A stretch of DNA of 64,000 nucleotides. Source: an uncultured bacterium (GTDB lineage Bacteria > Bacillota > Clostridia > Lachnospirales > Lachnospiraceae). Shown here one piece after another: positions 26,573 to 36,058 of the stretch. The notes beneath the pieces were generated by a model. It was not told the origin of the DNA. It worked only from the letters and a program-made list of their open reading frames with translations, and did no database searches. Position 1 is the stretch's first letter. Each line of letters starts with the position of its first letter. The stretch covers positions 18,765 through 82,764 of the forward strand of contig CANSYK010000009.1 in NCBI GenBank assembly GCA_947651225.1, given 5' to 3'. The translations under genes were made by a program, and so were the position numbers.

Positions 26573-26605
26573 AGTGGGAATGCTCATGGCATTCCCACTT
26601 TTTGA
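26573..26605 (+). terminator. Terminator after ileS
   Basis: AGTGGGAATGC (26573-26583) pairs with GCATTCCCACT (26589-26599), followed by TTTTT. Convergent with the next gene, whose stop lies at its right edge. Confidence 0.85.
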
Positions 26606-27976
26606 TTACTGTTCTTCTAAAATACATCTTGCCACATGCACGCCGCTTGCCGATGCATGAGAAAGCGAATGGGTAACCCCACTGCAATCGCCTATAATAT
26701 AAAGACCCTTATGGTTTGTCTCTAAATGTTCGTCAATCTCTACTTCCATGTTATAGAATTTCACTTCTACTCCATATAAAAGGGTATCATCATTTGCTGT
26801 ACCTGGTGCAATTTTATCTAGTGCATAAATCATTTCAACAATGCCATCTAAAATACGCTTTGGCATAACCAGACTTAAATCTCCTGGAGTTGCCTTTAAA
26901 GTCGGCGTAATAAATCCCTCTTTAATCCGGGAAGCATTGCTCCTCCTTCCGCGAATCAAATCACCAAACCTCTGTACCAGAACACCTCCGCCTAACATGT
27001 TTGAAAGCTTTGCAATGCTTTCCCCATAACCATTACTGTCACGAAACGGTTCCGAAAAATGCTTTGCCACCAAAAGTGCAAAATTTGTATTTTCTGTGTG
27101 TTTTGCCGGGTCCTCATAGCTGTGCCCATTTACCGTAACAATGCCATTCGTATTTTCATTTACTACCACACCATATGGATTCATACAAAATGTACGGACT
27201 AAATCTTCAAATTTTGCTGTGCGATAGACAATCTTACTCTCATATAATTCATCGGTCAGATGGGCGAACACCTCTGCTGGAAGCTCAACACGCACCCCTA
27301 TGTCTACACGGTTCGACTTTGTTGGTATCTGCAAATCCTCACACAGCTTTTCTGCCCATTTGCTTCCACTCCGTCCAGCCGATACAATGCATTTCCCACA
27401 ATGATATTCCTCCCCATTTGCTGTAATACTATAGCCGTCTCCTTGCTGATGAATAACGTCAACAAAAGTATCAAAATAAAAATCAACTTTATCTTTCAAA
27501 TATTCATACAGATTTTTCAGGACAATATAATTAATATCTGTTCCAAGATGGCGCACAGATGCATCTAAAAGATGAAGTCCATTCTGCAGACACAATTTCT
27601 TTATCTTTGTATTTGCCGTAGAATACAGCTTTGTTCCCTCCCCGCCAAATTGCAGATTCAGCTCGTCTACATAATACATCAATTCCATTGCCTTCTCTTT
27701 TCCAATATGCTCATATAACGTTCCACCGAACTGATTAGTAATATTATATTTTCCATCAGAAAATGCCCCGGCTCCGCCAAACCCATTCATAATAGAACAG
27801 CTTTTGCAATTAATACAGGATTTAATTTTCTCTCCATCAATCGGACATTTCCTCTTTTCCAGAATATGTCCTCCTTCAAATACAGCCACCTTTAACGGAC
27901 TGGAATTTTTTACCAGCTCATATGCCGCAAAAATCCCTCCTGGCCCAGCACCAACAATAATCACATCATAATTCAT
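26606..27976 (-). CDS. FAD-dependent oxidoreductase of unknown substrate
   Basis: A 456-residue flavoprotein. The N-terminal dinucleotide motif is VIIVGAGPGGIFAA; a C-terminal FAD-contacting segment reads GLYIIGDCSGVTHSLSHASASG. A Cys-rich insertion (CPIDGEKIKSCINCKSC) follows the FAD motif and is seen in COG2509-type dehydrogenases. The reaction is unknown. ATG 27976 follows GGGAGAGG; the listed start is the GTG just before. Monocistronic, convergent with ileS. Confidence 0.8.
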   Translation of the reverse strand: MNYDVIIVGAGPGGIFAAYELVKNSSPLKVAVFEGGHILEKRKCPIDGEKIKSCINCKSCSIMNGFGGAGAFSDGKYNITNQFGGTLYEHIGKEKAMELMYYVDELNLQFGGEGTKLYSTANTKIKKLCLQNGLHLLDASVRHLGTDINYIVLKNLYEYLKDKVDFYFDTFVDVIHQQGDGYSITANGEEYHCGKCIVSAGRSGSKWAEKLCEDLQIPTKSNRVDIGVRVELPAEVFAHLTDELYESKIVYRTAKFEDLVRTFCMNPYGVVVNENTNGIVTVNGHSYEDPAKHTENTNFALLVAKHFSEPFRDSNGYGESIAKLSNMLGGGVLVQRFGDLIRGRRSNASRIKEGFITPTLKATPGDLSLVMPKRILDGIVEMIYALDKIAPGTANDDTLLYGVEVKFYNMEVEIDEHLETNHKGLYIIGDCSGVTHSLSHASASGVHVARCILEEQ

Positions 27977-27999
27977 CACAATCCTCTCCCTTCTCCATC

Positions 28000-28066
28000 C
28001 AATTCATGGCTATCCTAACCATCATGCCAAAAATCCTCGAATTTGGTCAATGTGTGCATAGTAACC
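28000..28066. repeat. Diverged family E repeat copy
   Basis: ATTCATGGCT at about 28001, CATCATGCCAAAAATCCTCG from about 28021, and a final GCATAGTAAC line up with the hairpin at 4973-5028. The middle part (ATGCCAAAAATCCTCGAATT) recurs at about 34130. Confidence 0.55.
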
Positions 28067-28105
28067 TTTATCTTACCACATTTTGAGCATAATTTATACA
28101 AAAAG

Positions 28106-28134
28106 TTGCCTTGTAACTTTTTATCCGTTATACT
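28106..28134 (+). promoter_or_regulatory. murG promoter
   Basis: TTGCCT (28106-28111), 17-base spacer and TATACT (28129-28134), 70 bases before the murG ATG. Confidence 0.65.
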
Positions 28135-28203
28135 ATATTATAATAAAAGATTGTCATTAAGCATTTTTTAATTTGATACAGAATCGGAAGGGAGCTACAT
28201 ACC

Positions 28204-29283
28204 ATGAAAAAAATCGTATTAACAGGCGGCGGCACCGCAGGCCATGTAACACCAAACATTGCACTCATTCCTGAGCTAAAAAAGCAAGGGTATGAGATTC
28301 ATTATATTGGTTCCTATGAAGGAATTGAAAGCAAGCTAATTACCGATTTAGGAATCCCTTACTATGGAATTTCCAGCGGAAAGCTCCGTCGCTATATTGA
28401 TATAAAAAACATGAGTGACCCATTTAAAGTAATCAAAGGCTTACATCAGGCACGCCGTCTTCTGAAAAAAATCAAGCCGGATGTTGTATTCTCTAAAGGA
28501 GGGTTTGTTTCTGTTCCTGTCGTTGTAGCCGCAAAAAGCCGTCGGATTCCCTGCATCATTCACGAATCCGATATGACACCAGGACTTGCAAATAAAATCT
28601 GTATTCCTTGTGCTTCCAGAGTATGTACGAACTTTCCGGAAACCTTAAAACATCTTCCACCACAAAAAGCTGTTCTGACTGGTTCCCCGATTCGTGAAGA
28701 ATTATTCCACGGAGATGCCAAAAAAGGGCTCGCATTTTGTGGATTCGACAACATCAAACCCGTTATCCTGGTAATCGGCGGCAGTCTTGGCGCTGTTGCA
28801 GTTAATAATGCAGTTCGCAGCATCCTCCCAAAACTGCTAAAAAACTATCAGGTCATCCACCTTTGTGGAAAAGATAAAATAGACACATCCTTAAATCACA
28901 CGAAAGGATATGTCCAATTTGAATATATCAAAGAAGAGTTGAGCGATTTAATGGCATCTGCCGATATTATGATTTCCCGTGCCGGCGCCAATGCCATTTG
29001 TGAAATTCTTGCGCTCCGCAAACCAAATATTCTGATTCCACTCTCCGCACAGGCAAGCCGTGGTGATCAGATTTTAAATGCCGCCTCCTTTGAAAAGGCA
29101 GGTTACAGCATTGTCATTCAAGAAGAGGAACTGACGGACGAAAAACTTCTTTCTGCTGTCAGCCAGGCATATGATGACAAGGAAAAATATATCAAAGCTA
29201 TGAAACGAAGCCAGCTTAACAATTCCATTGAAAAAATTGTAGGCCTCATCAACGAAGCAAGCAAAAAGGGGAAAAAGAAATAA
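28204..29283 (+). CDS. murG: Undecaprenyl-PP-MurNAc-pentapeptide GlcNAc transferase
   Basis: A 359-residue GT28 glycosyltransferase that adds GlcNAc to lipid I to make lipid II at the inner membrane face. The first loop is LTGGGTAGHVTPN, later FSKGGFVSVPVVVAA and HESDMTPGLANKI, and the second domain has VIGGSLGAVAVN and SRAGANAICEILAL. Length and motifs are normal. The start follows GGAAGGGAG. Separate from the usual division/cell-wall cluster; murC lies 16 kb away. Confidence 0.95.
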   Translation: MKKIVLTGGGTAGHVTPNIALIPELKKQGYEIHYIGSYEGIESKLITDLGIPYYGISSGKLRRYIDIKNMSDPFKVIKGLHQARRLLKKIKPDVVFSKGGFVSVPVVVAAKSRRIPCIIHESDMTPGLANKICIPCASRVCTNFPETLKHLPPQKAVLTGSPIREELFHGDAKKGLAFCGFDNIKPVILVIGGSLGAVAVNNAVRSILPKLLKNYQVIHLCGKDKIDTSLNHTKGYVQFEYIKEELSDLMASADIMISRAGANAICEILALRKPNILIPLSAQASRGDQILNAASFEKAGYSIVIQEEELTDEKLLSAVSQAYDDKEKYIKAMKRSQLNNSIEKIVGLINEASKKGKKK

Positions 29284-29324
29284 TCTGTCACTGCTATTGT
29301 TACTATTTGCACCAATATCTTATG

Positions 29325-29367
29325 AAAGGGAAGCATTCTGATACCAATTATCAAAACACTTCCCTTT
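29325..29367. terminator. Weak terminator between convergent genes
   Basis: AAAGGGAAG (29325-29333) pairs with CTTCCCTTT (29359-29367) around a long loop with little T-run. It lies between murG and the EAL-domain gene. Confidence 0.4.
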
Positions 29368-29424
29368 ATCTTCCCATATACTCAGTAAGCGTGAGCCTGC
29401 CGAAAGAACTGTAGGAAAATAACA

Positions 29425-31083
29425 TCAGCAGAATTTTGCCATAAATGGCTCAATCCGAATTGGCTTGGAATAATAATATCCCTGAATACTATAAATCGGA
29501 TACTGACGGATAAACTCTATCATTTCTTTTGTTTCAAGTCCTTCACAGCAGACATGAACATCTAATTTTCTGGCACAATTTGTAATCGCTTCAACAATCG
29601 CCTGATTGGCTTGATTGGTTTCAATATCCACGATAAAACCTCTGTCAATTTTTATAGTGTTTACCGGAAGCTCACTCAAAAGATTCAAAGAAGAGAATCC
29701 CGTTCCAAAATCATCTACTGCTATCTTAATCCCAACCGCTTTCAAAGCATCAATTTCCTGGCGCAAATACTCCTTTTCCAACTGACGGCAGCGTTCTGTA
29801 AGTTCCAGGCACAAATTTTCCGGCGGATATCCCGTTTCCTTCAAAACAGCTTTTACAGAATCTACAAATCCAACATGAGATAGCTGCGTATATGCTATAT
29901 TAACATTCAAAACAAAATCCGGATAATCCTCCAGAAGTTTTTTTCCCTTTAAAAGCGCTTCCCGGATAATCCAGTTTCCCAGCTCATAAAAACTTGGATC
30001 ATTTTCCAGCCATGGAATGAACATTCCCGGCGGCACCTCACCAAATGGCTCCATATTCCACCGAAGCAATGCCTCTGCCCCTACAAGCTCCTCGCCTGTA
30101 TTGGCGCTGATAATCGGCTGAAAGCAAAGGTAATATCCTTCGCACTGATTGACAATACTTTTCCTCAAAGCATTTAGAACTTCAAGGTTTCTACGGCTAT
30201 TTTCCAGAAGTTGATTGTCAAAATAATACAACTCTCCATTTATCTTCTGCTTCGACTGCTCTAAAGCATGTTTTGCATTTGTCTGTAGCAGATATTCATC
30301 GTATTCACCATGAAAATCAACAACACCGCCTGATATACTAACTGAAATCCTTACATTATCTATAAATAAAGAATGTCTTGCAGCATATTGTATACGGGCA
30401 TAAAAATCTTTTAACTCCTCATTGCCACATTCTGATAAAACACAGGCAAAACGTACTCCATCCATTCTGTATACTTTTCCAAAATCACGAACCATTTCCA
30501 ACAAAATGTTACTCAAACCACGTAACACCTTGTCCCCATAGGAATAACCATAGATTGCGTTAATATCTGAAAAATTGTTGATACCTATCATCAGGACCCT
30601 ACAATGCTCCCCTGCATCTTTCACTTCCTGTATATTTTTCCAAAACTCATAGATATTATATAAATTAGTTACCGCATCAACATTATCAACAATACCATGG
30701 TTAGAAATTGTACCAACAAATAAATCAGGTTCTCCATCCTTTCCATTTAATACAACCCCACGACAAGTACAGGTAACATAATCTCCCTCTACTGTCTTTA
30801 CACGATAATCCAAATCATGCCATTTCTTTTTGCCTGAAAAAACCTCTTCAATATCCTTTTTATACTTTTCCCTATCTGCTGGATGAATACAATCTCCCCA
30901 TATCTCACCTCCGTTTTCAAAATACTCTCCTGGAAGCCCAAACTCCTTGACAGCATTCTGCGACCATCTGGACACACCTGTCTCCATATTACAAACATAA
31001 ATATACCGGCGCCTTGAAGTTTCTGCAAATCCTTCAAATATACGGCTTTCTAACTCTGCCTTATCCAATTCCTCTGTTCTCAC
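29425..31083 (-). CDS. PAS-GGDEF-EAL cyclic-di-GMP phosphodiesterase
   Basis: A 552-residue signalling protein. Residues about 20-130 are PAS-like (YIYVCNMETGVSRW ... LFVGTISNHG). The GGDEF domain is degenerate: the signature position reads SISGGVVDF, so cyclase activity is unlikely. The EAL domain looks complete, with EALLRW, LELTER, DDFGTGFSSL, IKIDRGF, CEGLE and QGYYYSKP, so it should hydrolyse c-di-GMP. No membrane segment, so cytoplasmic. Start GTG 31083 follows AGGAGGG. Its target process is unknown; a chemoreceptor gene lies nearby. Confidence 0.9.
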   Translation of the reverse strand: MRTEELDKAELESRIFEGFAETSRRRYIYVCNMETGVSRWSQNAVKEFGLPGEYFENGGEIWGDCIHPADREKYKKDIEEVFSGKKKWHDLDYRVKTVEGDYVTCTCRGVVLNGKDGEPDLFVGTISNHGIVDNVDAVTNLYNIYEFWKNIQEVKDAGEHCRVLMIGINNFSDINAIYGYSYGDKVLRGLSNILLEMVRDFGKVYRMDGVRFACVLSECGNEELKDFYARIQYAARHSLFIDNVRISVSISGGVVDFHGEYDEYLLQTNAKHALEQSKQKINGELYYFDNQLLENSRRNLEVLNALRKSIVNQCEGYYLCFQPIISANTGEELVGAEALLRWNMEPFGEVPPGMFIPWLENDPSFYELGNWIIREALLKGKKLLEDYPDFVLNVNIAYTQLSHVGFVDSVKAVLKETGYPPENLCLELTERCRQLEKEYLRQEIDALKAVGIKIAVDDFGTGFSSLNLLSELPVNTIKIDRGFIVDIETNQANQAIVEAITNCARKLDVHVCCEGLETKEMIEFIRQYPIYSIQGYYYSKPIRIEPFMAKFC

Positions 31084-31232
31084 ATCATCACCCTCCTCAA
31101 AATATCCTTATAGACTCTTGCTACTCAAATTTTTCATACCTTCTATACTACTACTCCATCCAGCCATATCACTTGCCTGATTTTCAAACACACTCTAAGG
31201 AACTTGCATTTTTAAAAAAAGTGCGCTATATA

Positions 31233-31367
31233 TATAGTAAACGAAAAAACGCTTGCGTTTTGCTTCGTTTACAGCGCCGGATACACGCTGCAAAGCAGCA
31301 TAACTTCCTATGTGTATCCGTGCGCATCCATTATAGTTAACGCATGTATTTTATGCGTTTACTATAA
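31233..31367. repeat. 135-bp compound palindromic element, family A, copy 3
   Basis: Almost identical to the copy at 8809-8945 and in the same orientation, with a few base changes (TATAGTTAACG in place of TATAGTAAACG near the right end). Lies in the gap upstream of the DUF4250 gene and may affect its 5' region. Confidence 0.9.
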
Positions 31368-31393
31368 TATAAACTTCAGAAAGGAGGATTTTT

Positions 31394-31570
31394 ATGAATA
31401 TCCCAAATGATCCTATTATGTTATTAAGTTATATCAATACACAATTGCGCGATTTTTACCCTTCCTTAGATGCCCTTTGTAAAGATCTGAATCTGGAACA
31501 GAAAAATCTTACAGATAAGCTGGCCTCCATTGATTGTCACTACAACAAAGAGCAAAATCAATTCAGATAA
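31394..31570 (+). CDS. DUF4250 small protein
   Basis: A 58-residue protein (MNIPNDPIMLLSYINTQLRD... ending KEQNQFR), too short for the ORF track. The MNIPxDPxMLLSxxNTxLRD start and the NQFR end fit DUF4250, a family of small helical proteins known from Clostridia. Function is unknown. A very good AAAGGAGG lies six bases before the ATG. It stands alone between a family A element and a terminator. Confidence 0.85.
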   Translation: MNIPNDPIMLLSYINTQLRDFYPSLDALCKDLNLEQKNLTDKLASIDCHYNKEQNQFR

Positions 31571-31617
31571 CAAAAATCTCACTTCGCAAAATTTCTATTA
31601 CCATGAATAAAGCAATA

Positions 31618-31672
31618 TCCGATCAGCAGGTCTACACTCAAATGTAGAACCGCTGACCGGACATTTTATTTT
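31618..31672. terminator. Bidirectional terminator after DUF4250 gene
   Basis: TCCGATCAGCAGGTCTAC pairs with GTAGAACCGCTGACCGGA (with wobble pairs), followed by CATTTTATTTT on the plus strand. Confidence 0.7.
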
Positions 31673-32135
31673 AATATTTAGTTACATTTCCTTCAGAATC
31701 ACGGCTTACCCAGACAGACATGCCAGAACCATGATTGCCAAAAGGCCTTTGATGAAAACCAAACTGCTTATAAAAGGATTCTCTCTCGAAAGCAGACATC
31801 AAACTAATCATAACCGTTTCCCCCTCCAGTACATCTTTCTGAATATAATCCATTGCTCTGGAAATCAGTTCCATGCCAACATGCTTCCCTTGATATCCTG
31901 GTTTCACAATAACGTCAGTGATAAAATATGTATATCCTCCATCACTGACAATCCGCACCATCCCAACTGGCTGTTCCCCTGACATTGCCACACAGAGGTA
32001 AAAAGAATTTCCCAATGCAATTGCCGCACGCTTTTGAGTAAGCTGAATCCAGTCAACCGACTTTCTTAAGGCATTATATGCTTCTACTGAAATATTATTT
32101 GTATATGTAATCTCTTCTTGCCTGTTGTCTGACAT
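31671..32135 (-). CDS. GNAT-family N-acetyltransferase
   Basis: A 154-residue acetyltransferase. The acetyl-CoA loop is VKPGYQGKHVGMELISRAM (the R/QxxGxG/A pattern), preceded by beta strands around YTYFITDVIV and followed by FYKQFGFHQRPFG. The substrate cannot be told. Its stop is near the terminator and its start lies 22 bases downstream of the chemoreceptor gene, so they may be co-transcribed. Confidence 0.85.
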   Translation of the reverse strand: MSDNRQEEITYTNNISVEAYNALRKSVDWIQLTQKRAAIALGNSFYLCVAMSGEQPVGMVRIVSDGGYTYFITDVIVKPGYQGKHVGMELISRAMDYIQKDVLEGETVMISLMSAFERESFYKQFGFHQRPFGNHGSGMSVWVSRDSEGNVTKY

Positions 32136-32156
32136 ATTGTTTCCTCAATTCCTATT

Positions 32157-33899
32157 TTACATAGAGAAATATTCAATTTCATTCTCTAATGTTTCTGAAA
32201 TTTCTGTTAAATCATGTGCTGCCTCCGCAAGCAGGTTCATAGTAGCATTTAACTCCTGCATCGCCGCTGTCGTTTCCTCAGTAGATGCCGCATTCTGCTC
32301 AGAAATCGCAGAAAGATTACTGATTACATCAACAACCTTAGAACGTGCCTCATCACACACATCTGTCTGCTCTTTAATACCACTGGTTTCATCTCTGGAA
32401 ACGCCAATCCCTTTACTTACATCATCAAGCTGGCTCTTTGTCTGATCTAACTTTGACTGCTGCTCATTGACAATCTGCTCTACTTCACTCATGACCTTCA
32501 CAGTCCTCTCTGAATCAGCCAAGAGTTCTTCGATAATTCCTGCAACCTTCTGAGCAGATTCATTGGACTGCTCTGCAAGCTTCTGAATCTGATTTGCAAC
32601 AACTGCAAACCCTTTTCCCTGCTCACCAGCCCTTGCCGCTTCAATCGTAGCATTCAAAGACAACAGATTGGTTTCTTCTGCAATAGAAGTGATAATTTCA
32701 ATCGCTTCACCAATTTTCTGTGCGGACTCATTTGTCGCATTTACCTGCTTTCCAATCCGGGAAACCGCTGCCATCGTTTTATCATTAGAAGAACTCAAAT
32801 CCTGTATAATCTCTGTAGACTTATCTCCAGCATATTTTAATTCCTCAGAGGTCGTGTCTAAAGTTCTCACACTCCTTACAATTTTGCCAATAATGTCCCC
32901 CATATTATTAATCTGGGAAGATGCTGTCTCAATATCATCTGCCTGCGAAATAGCTCCTTTTGAAATATCTTCTACTGCATGGCTGATGTCATCTGCCGTT
33001 GAACTGGACTGTGATGCCATAGAACTTAAATTTTTACCAGAATCCAACAGGGTATTGGCAGAATCCTTTACTTTAGCAAGCACATAAACCAACTGCTCCC
33101 GAAGCTCCTTTACCTCTCTTGCAATCAGCCCCAGCTCATCGCCACGATTTAGAACTTTCTGATTAATTCTTGATTTCAAGTCGCCTGTCGCCAGTTCAGC
33201 AACTACCTTGCCCGTTTCCATCAGACCATTCCTTATAGTAAGAACAACCAAAATGATAAAGACCACAGCAACCACTGTGACAACAATTGCAACACCAAAT
33301 AAAGTAATCTCTTTTTGCCTGATAAAAGAATCTACTGATGCCGATGGAACCCCTGCAAATACAATACCAACAATTGTTCCATCTGCATTTTCCAATGGTT
33401 TATAATAAGCATAATAGGTAATATCATTAATCACAATATCATATGCCTCATAAGTCCCCCCTTTTTCGACTACCGCATTATACACATCCTCGCTTGCAGC
33501 TGACCCTATAAGACGTTCTCCCGTCTCTCCATCAAAGATAGTTGTTACACGGCGTGTATCATCAAAAAAGATTGTAAACTCTTCATCACCTTCCACCAGG
33601 GCGTCCAGAACTTCCATATGCTCTGACAGATTATAACTTCCCTTTAAAAGATTCCCCTGATCATCCAGTGTATAATCCCCATCATCCAGTACGTTTAATG
33701 TACCTTCAATACATGTTGTAATAGCCTGCAGCTTGCTGACTACTTCTGCCCTCATGCCTGACTGTATACTGTTTCCTCCAACAACGACTGCCGCAATAGC
33801 AAGTATAATAAGCGGGAGCAATGCCATCAAAGTAATTTTCCAAACTAGCGAGAAACGAAGTTCTTTTTTCTTAACTTTCTCTTCTTTCTTTGTTCCCAT
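32157..33899 (-). CDS. Methyl-accepting chemotaxis protein
   Basis: A 580-residue chemoreceptor. A first membrane helix ([16 protein letters not shown]) is followed by an extracytoplasmic single-Cache-type sensor of about 160 residues ([35 protein letters not shown]), a second helix ([18 protein letters not shown]), HAMP, and a coiled-coil signalling domain with the conserved tip [19 protein letters not shown]. Its signal is unknown; Cache receptors of this type often sense small organic acids. No flagellar genes are in the window. Confidence 0.93.
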   Translation of the reverse strand: MGTKKEEKVKKKELRFSLVWKITLMALLPLIILAIAAVVVGGNSIQSGMRAEVVSKLQAITTCIEGTLNVLDDGDYTLDDQGNLLKGSYNLSEHMEVLDALVEGDEEFTIFFDDTRRVTTIFDGETGERLIGSAASEDVYNAVVEKGGTYEAYDIVINDITYYAYYKPLENADGTIVGIVFAGVPSASVDSFIRQKEITLFGVAIVVTVVAVVFIILVVLTIRNGLMETGKVVAELATGDLKSRINQKVLNRGDELGLIAREVKELREQLVYVLAKVKDSANTLLDSGKNLSSMASQSSSTADDISHAVEDISKGAISQADDIETASSQINNMGDIIGKIVRSVRTLDTTSEELKYAGDKSTEIIQDLSSSNDKTMAAVSRIGKQVNATNESAQKIGEAIEIITSIAEETNLLSLNATIEAARAGEQGKGFAVVANQIQKLAEQSNESAQKVAGIIEELLADSERTVKVMSEVEQIVNEQQSKLDQTKSQLDDVSKGIGVSRDETSGIKEQTDVCDEARSKVVDVISNLSAISEQNAASTEETTAAMQELNATMNLLAEAAHDLTEISETLENEIEYFSM

Positions 33900-34331
33900 A
33901 ACTTATCCTCCATTTCCTTTTATATTCTCTTAACCTTTATCCACCGTCTCACACACTATAAAGTGTACCATATTTTCGCAAAATTGTCTATTTAATTCAC
34001 AAGAATAAACAGAATAAATGGTTACTGTCCACTCCGTTACCAGTAACAGCAGCGTTTTCAACGCTGTATGCACACATTTTGCAAAATTCATGCAAAATGG
34101 CGCCGCAAAACTTGTACTTTTGGCATAAAACATGCCAAAAATCCTCGAATTCGATCAATGTGTGAATAGCAACAAGAAATGTTACTATTTACGACTGGTT
34201 TTAGAAAATTTTTTCCTTTTTCTTTTGTCCTTTATCATAAACTGCGCAGCAGCGGCATAAAATACAATCAGAGTAATCAAGTTGTCTATTGTTATTTAAC
34301 TGTCTATTACAAACAGGAAAGGTGAGAGCAT
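33900..34331. other. Intergenic region with family E repeat fragments
   Basis: 432 bases without a believable gene. It contains ATGCCAAAAATCCTCGAATT at about 34130 (also at 28026) and GTTACTATTTACGACTGG at about 34182 (variant of the family E arm), and CAGTAACAGC near 34041. The 67-codon minus-strand ORF here appears to be chance. Confidence 0.5.
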
Positions 34332-35936
34332 ATGGAATTGTCAACACGCAACATACGGACGCATGGAACTCTCTGCAGAAGCGACATGCAAATTACACTG
34401 GAAGATGATGTCAATGTCCCTGATACCAAACCAGATATTGACCAACTAATAAAAACACAGGGAGAAATACAGATTACTTCCATCACTCCCACCGATGGGA
34501 AAGTAACATTACATGGCAATCTGTCCTTTTCCCTGCTTTACATTACAACAGAAGATATACGTCCAGTACATAATATGAAAGGACAAATCCCAATCAATGA
34601 AACAATTAACATGGATGGCCTGCTGCCAGAACGTGAAGTAATGTGCCACTTTGACCTGGAGGACTGTCAGACCAATCTGATTAATTCCAGAAAAGTCAGC
34701 ATCCGCGCCATCGTCAGTTTCCACTGCTGCCAGGAAGATGAGAAAGAAGTCGCAGCAGGTGTCGATATTATCTCTTCAGAGGCTTCTCGTGCTGATATGG
34801 AACAACTTTCTCCTCCTGAGGGACTTCACCGCCGTTTCAGCCAGTTTGCGCTGACACAGCTTGTAGACCAGAAAAAAGATGTTTTCCGTATTAAAGACGA
34901 AACAAACCTTCCAAAAGGAAAACCAAATATTGACACTGTTTTATATTATGAAATGACACCACAGAATCTACAGAGCAGAATCGTAGAAGATGGAATCCGC
35001 TTTGTAGGGGATTTGCAGCTTTTTTTGCTGTATATTCCAGAAAACGAGGAACGGCACCTGGAATATATTGAAACAGAGTTTCCATTTGACGGAGTTGTTC
35101 CCTGCAGCAATTGCAATGAAGATATGATTTCAGATGTTGAAATATTAAATTCCGAAAAGGAAATTGAAGTCAAACCAGATGAAGATGGTGAAAACCGCAT
35201 TTTGGAACTGGAATTGAACCTAAATCTGCGTTTGAAATTTTATCAGGATGAAACCTTTGACTATCTGGAAGATGCCTACTCTACTGCCTGTACTTTAGAA
35301 CTTGGCCGTCAGGATGTTGTTGCAACAAAACTTTTGATGAAAAACCAAAGTGTTGTGCGGGTATCTGACAGAATCCATGTCACCCAGGATACCGATACGA
35401 TTCTGCAAATCTGCAATGCTACTGGAACAATCCAGATTGATGAACAGGAAATCGTAGAAAATGGAATATCACTGGAAGGCGTTGTAGAACTAGAAATCCT
35501 ATATATCACAGAAAACGATGATCGCCCGCTTTCCGTAGCAAAAGGTACGATTCCATTTACACATACAATCGAAATACGAGGGATTTCACCAGAAGACGAC
35601 TATGAGCTACAGTCTACCATTAACCAAATCAGTGTAATCATGTTGGACAGTCAGGAAATAGAAGCAAAAATCATTTTAAATCTCTGTGCCTTTGTCTTTA
35701 CACACAATACCCAGCAGATTATCACTCAAATTCAGGAACAGCCTTTAGATATGGAATACCTTCAGTCAATGCCAGGGCTGGTTGGATTTATTGCTGAAAA
35801 GGAAGGCTCCCTCTGGAATATCGCAAAAGAATATAATACAACTGTAGAAAATATTATGCAGCTTAATCAACTTGACCATGACCAGGTACGGCCTGGAGAC
35901 CGTCTCTTGCTTTTAAAGCAGATTGATGGGATTTAA
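34332..35936 (+). CDS. SPOCS/LysM spore morphogenesis protein, SipL-like
   Basis: A 534-residue protein with DUF3794/SPOCS domains repeated about three times (around residues 30-140, 180-300 and 330-450) and a C-terminal LysM (GSLWNIAKEYNTTVENIMQLN). This is the arrangement of SipL, the Clostridioides protein that binds SpoIVA through its LysM and builds the spore coat. No signal peptide, as expected for a mother-cell protein. AAAGGTGAG precedes the ATG. No spoIVA gene is in the window. Function is inferred from family. Confidence 0.88.
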   Translation: MELSTRNIRTHGTLCRSDMQITLEDDVNVPDTKPDIDQLIKTQGEIQITSITPTDGKVTLHGNLSFSLLYITTEDIRPVHNMKGQIPINETINMDGLLPEREVMCHFDLEDCQTNLINSRKVSIRAIVSFHCCQEDEKEVAAGVDIISSEASRADMEQLSPPEGLHRRFSQFALTQLVDQKKDVFRIKDETNLPKGKPNIDTVLYYEMTPQNLQSRIVEDGIRFVGDLQLFLLYIPENEERHLEYIETEFPFDGVVPCSNCNEDMISDVEILNSEKEIEVKPDEDGENRILELELNLNLRLKFYQDETFDYLEDAYSTACTLELGRQDVVATKLLMKNQSVVRVSDRIHVTQDTDTILQICNATGTIQIDEQEIVENGISLEGVVELEILYITENDDRPLSVAKGTIPFTHTIEIRGISPEDDYELQSTINQISVIMLDSQEIEAKIILNLCAFVFTHNTQQIITQIQEQPLDMEYLQSMPGLVGFIAEKEGSLWNIAKEYNTTVENIMQLNQLDHDQVRPGDRLLLLKQIDGI

Positions 35937-36005
35937 CTTAAAACCATCATCGGCTGCAGACAAAAGAATTTACGTTTTCCAAAATTTCTCCTGTTATGAG
36001 CCAAT

Positions 36006-36040
36006 AAGGCACCGCCATAAAATAAGTGGTGCCTTTTCTT
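36006..36040. terminator. Bidirectional terminator
   Basis: AAGGCACC (36006-36013) pairs with GGTGCCTT (36028-36035), followed by TTCTT. Between convergent sipL-like and ilvE genes. Confidence 0.75.
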
Positions 36041-36058
36041 ATGGCTACTTTATTTTCA

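Noticed and set aside
5796-31367. CRISPR array
   Set aside because: The repeats are few, palindromic and scattered, with no regular spacers and no cas genes.
33930-34133. 67-codon minus-strand ORF upstream of the SipL-like gene
   Set aside because: Lies in repeat-containing intergenic DNA, Cys-rich low-quality protein sequence and no ribosome site.
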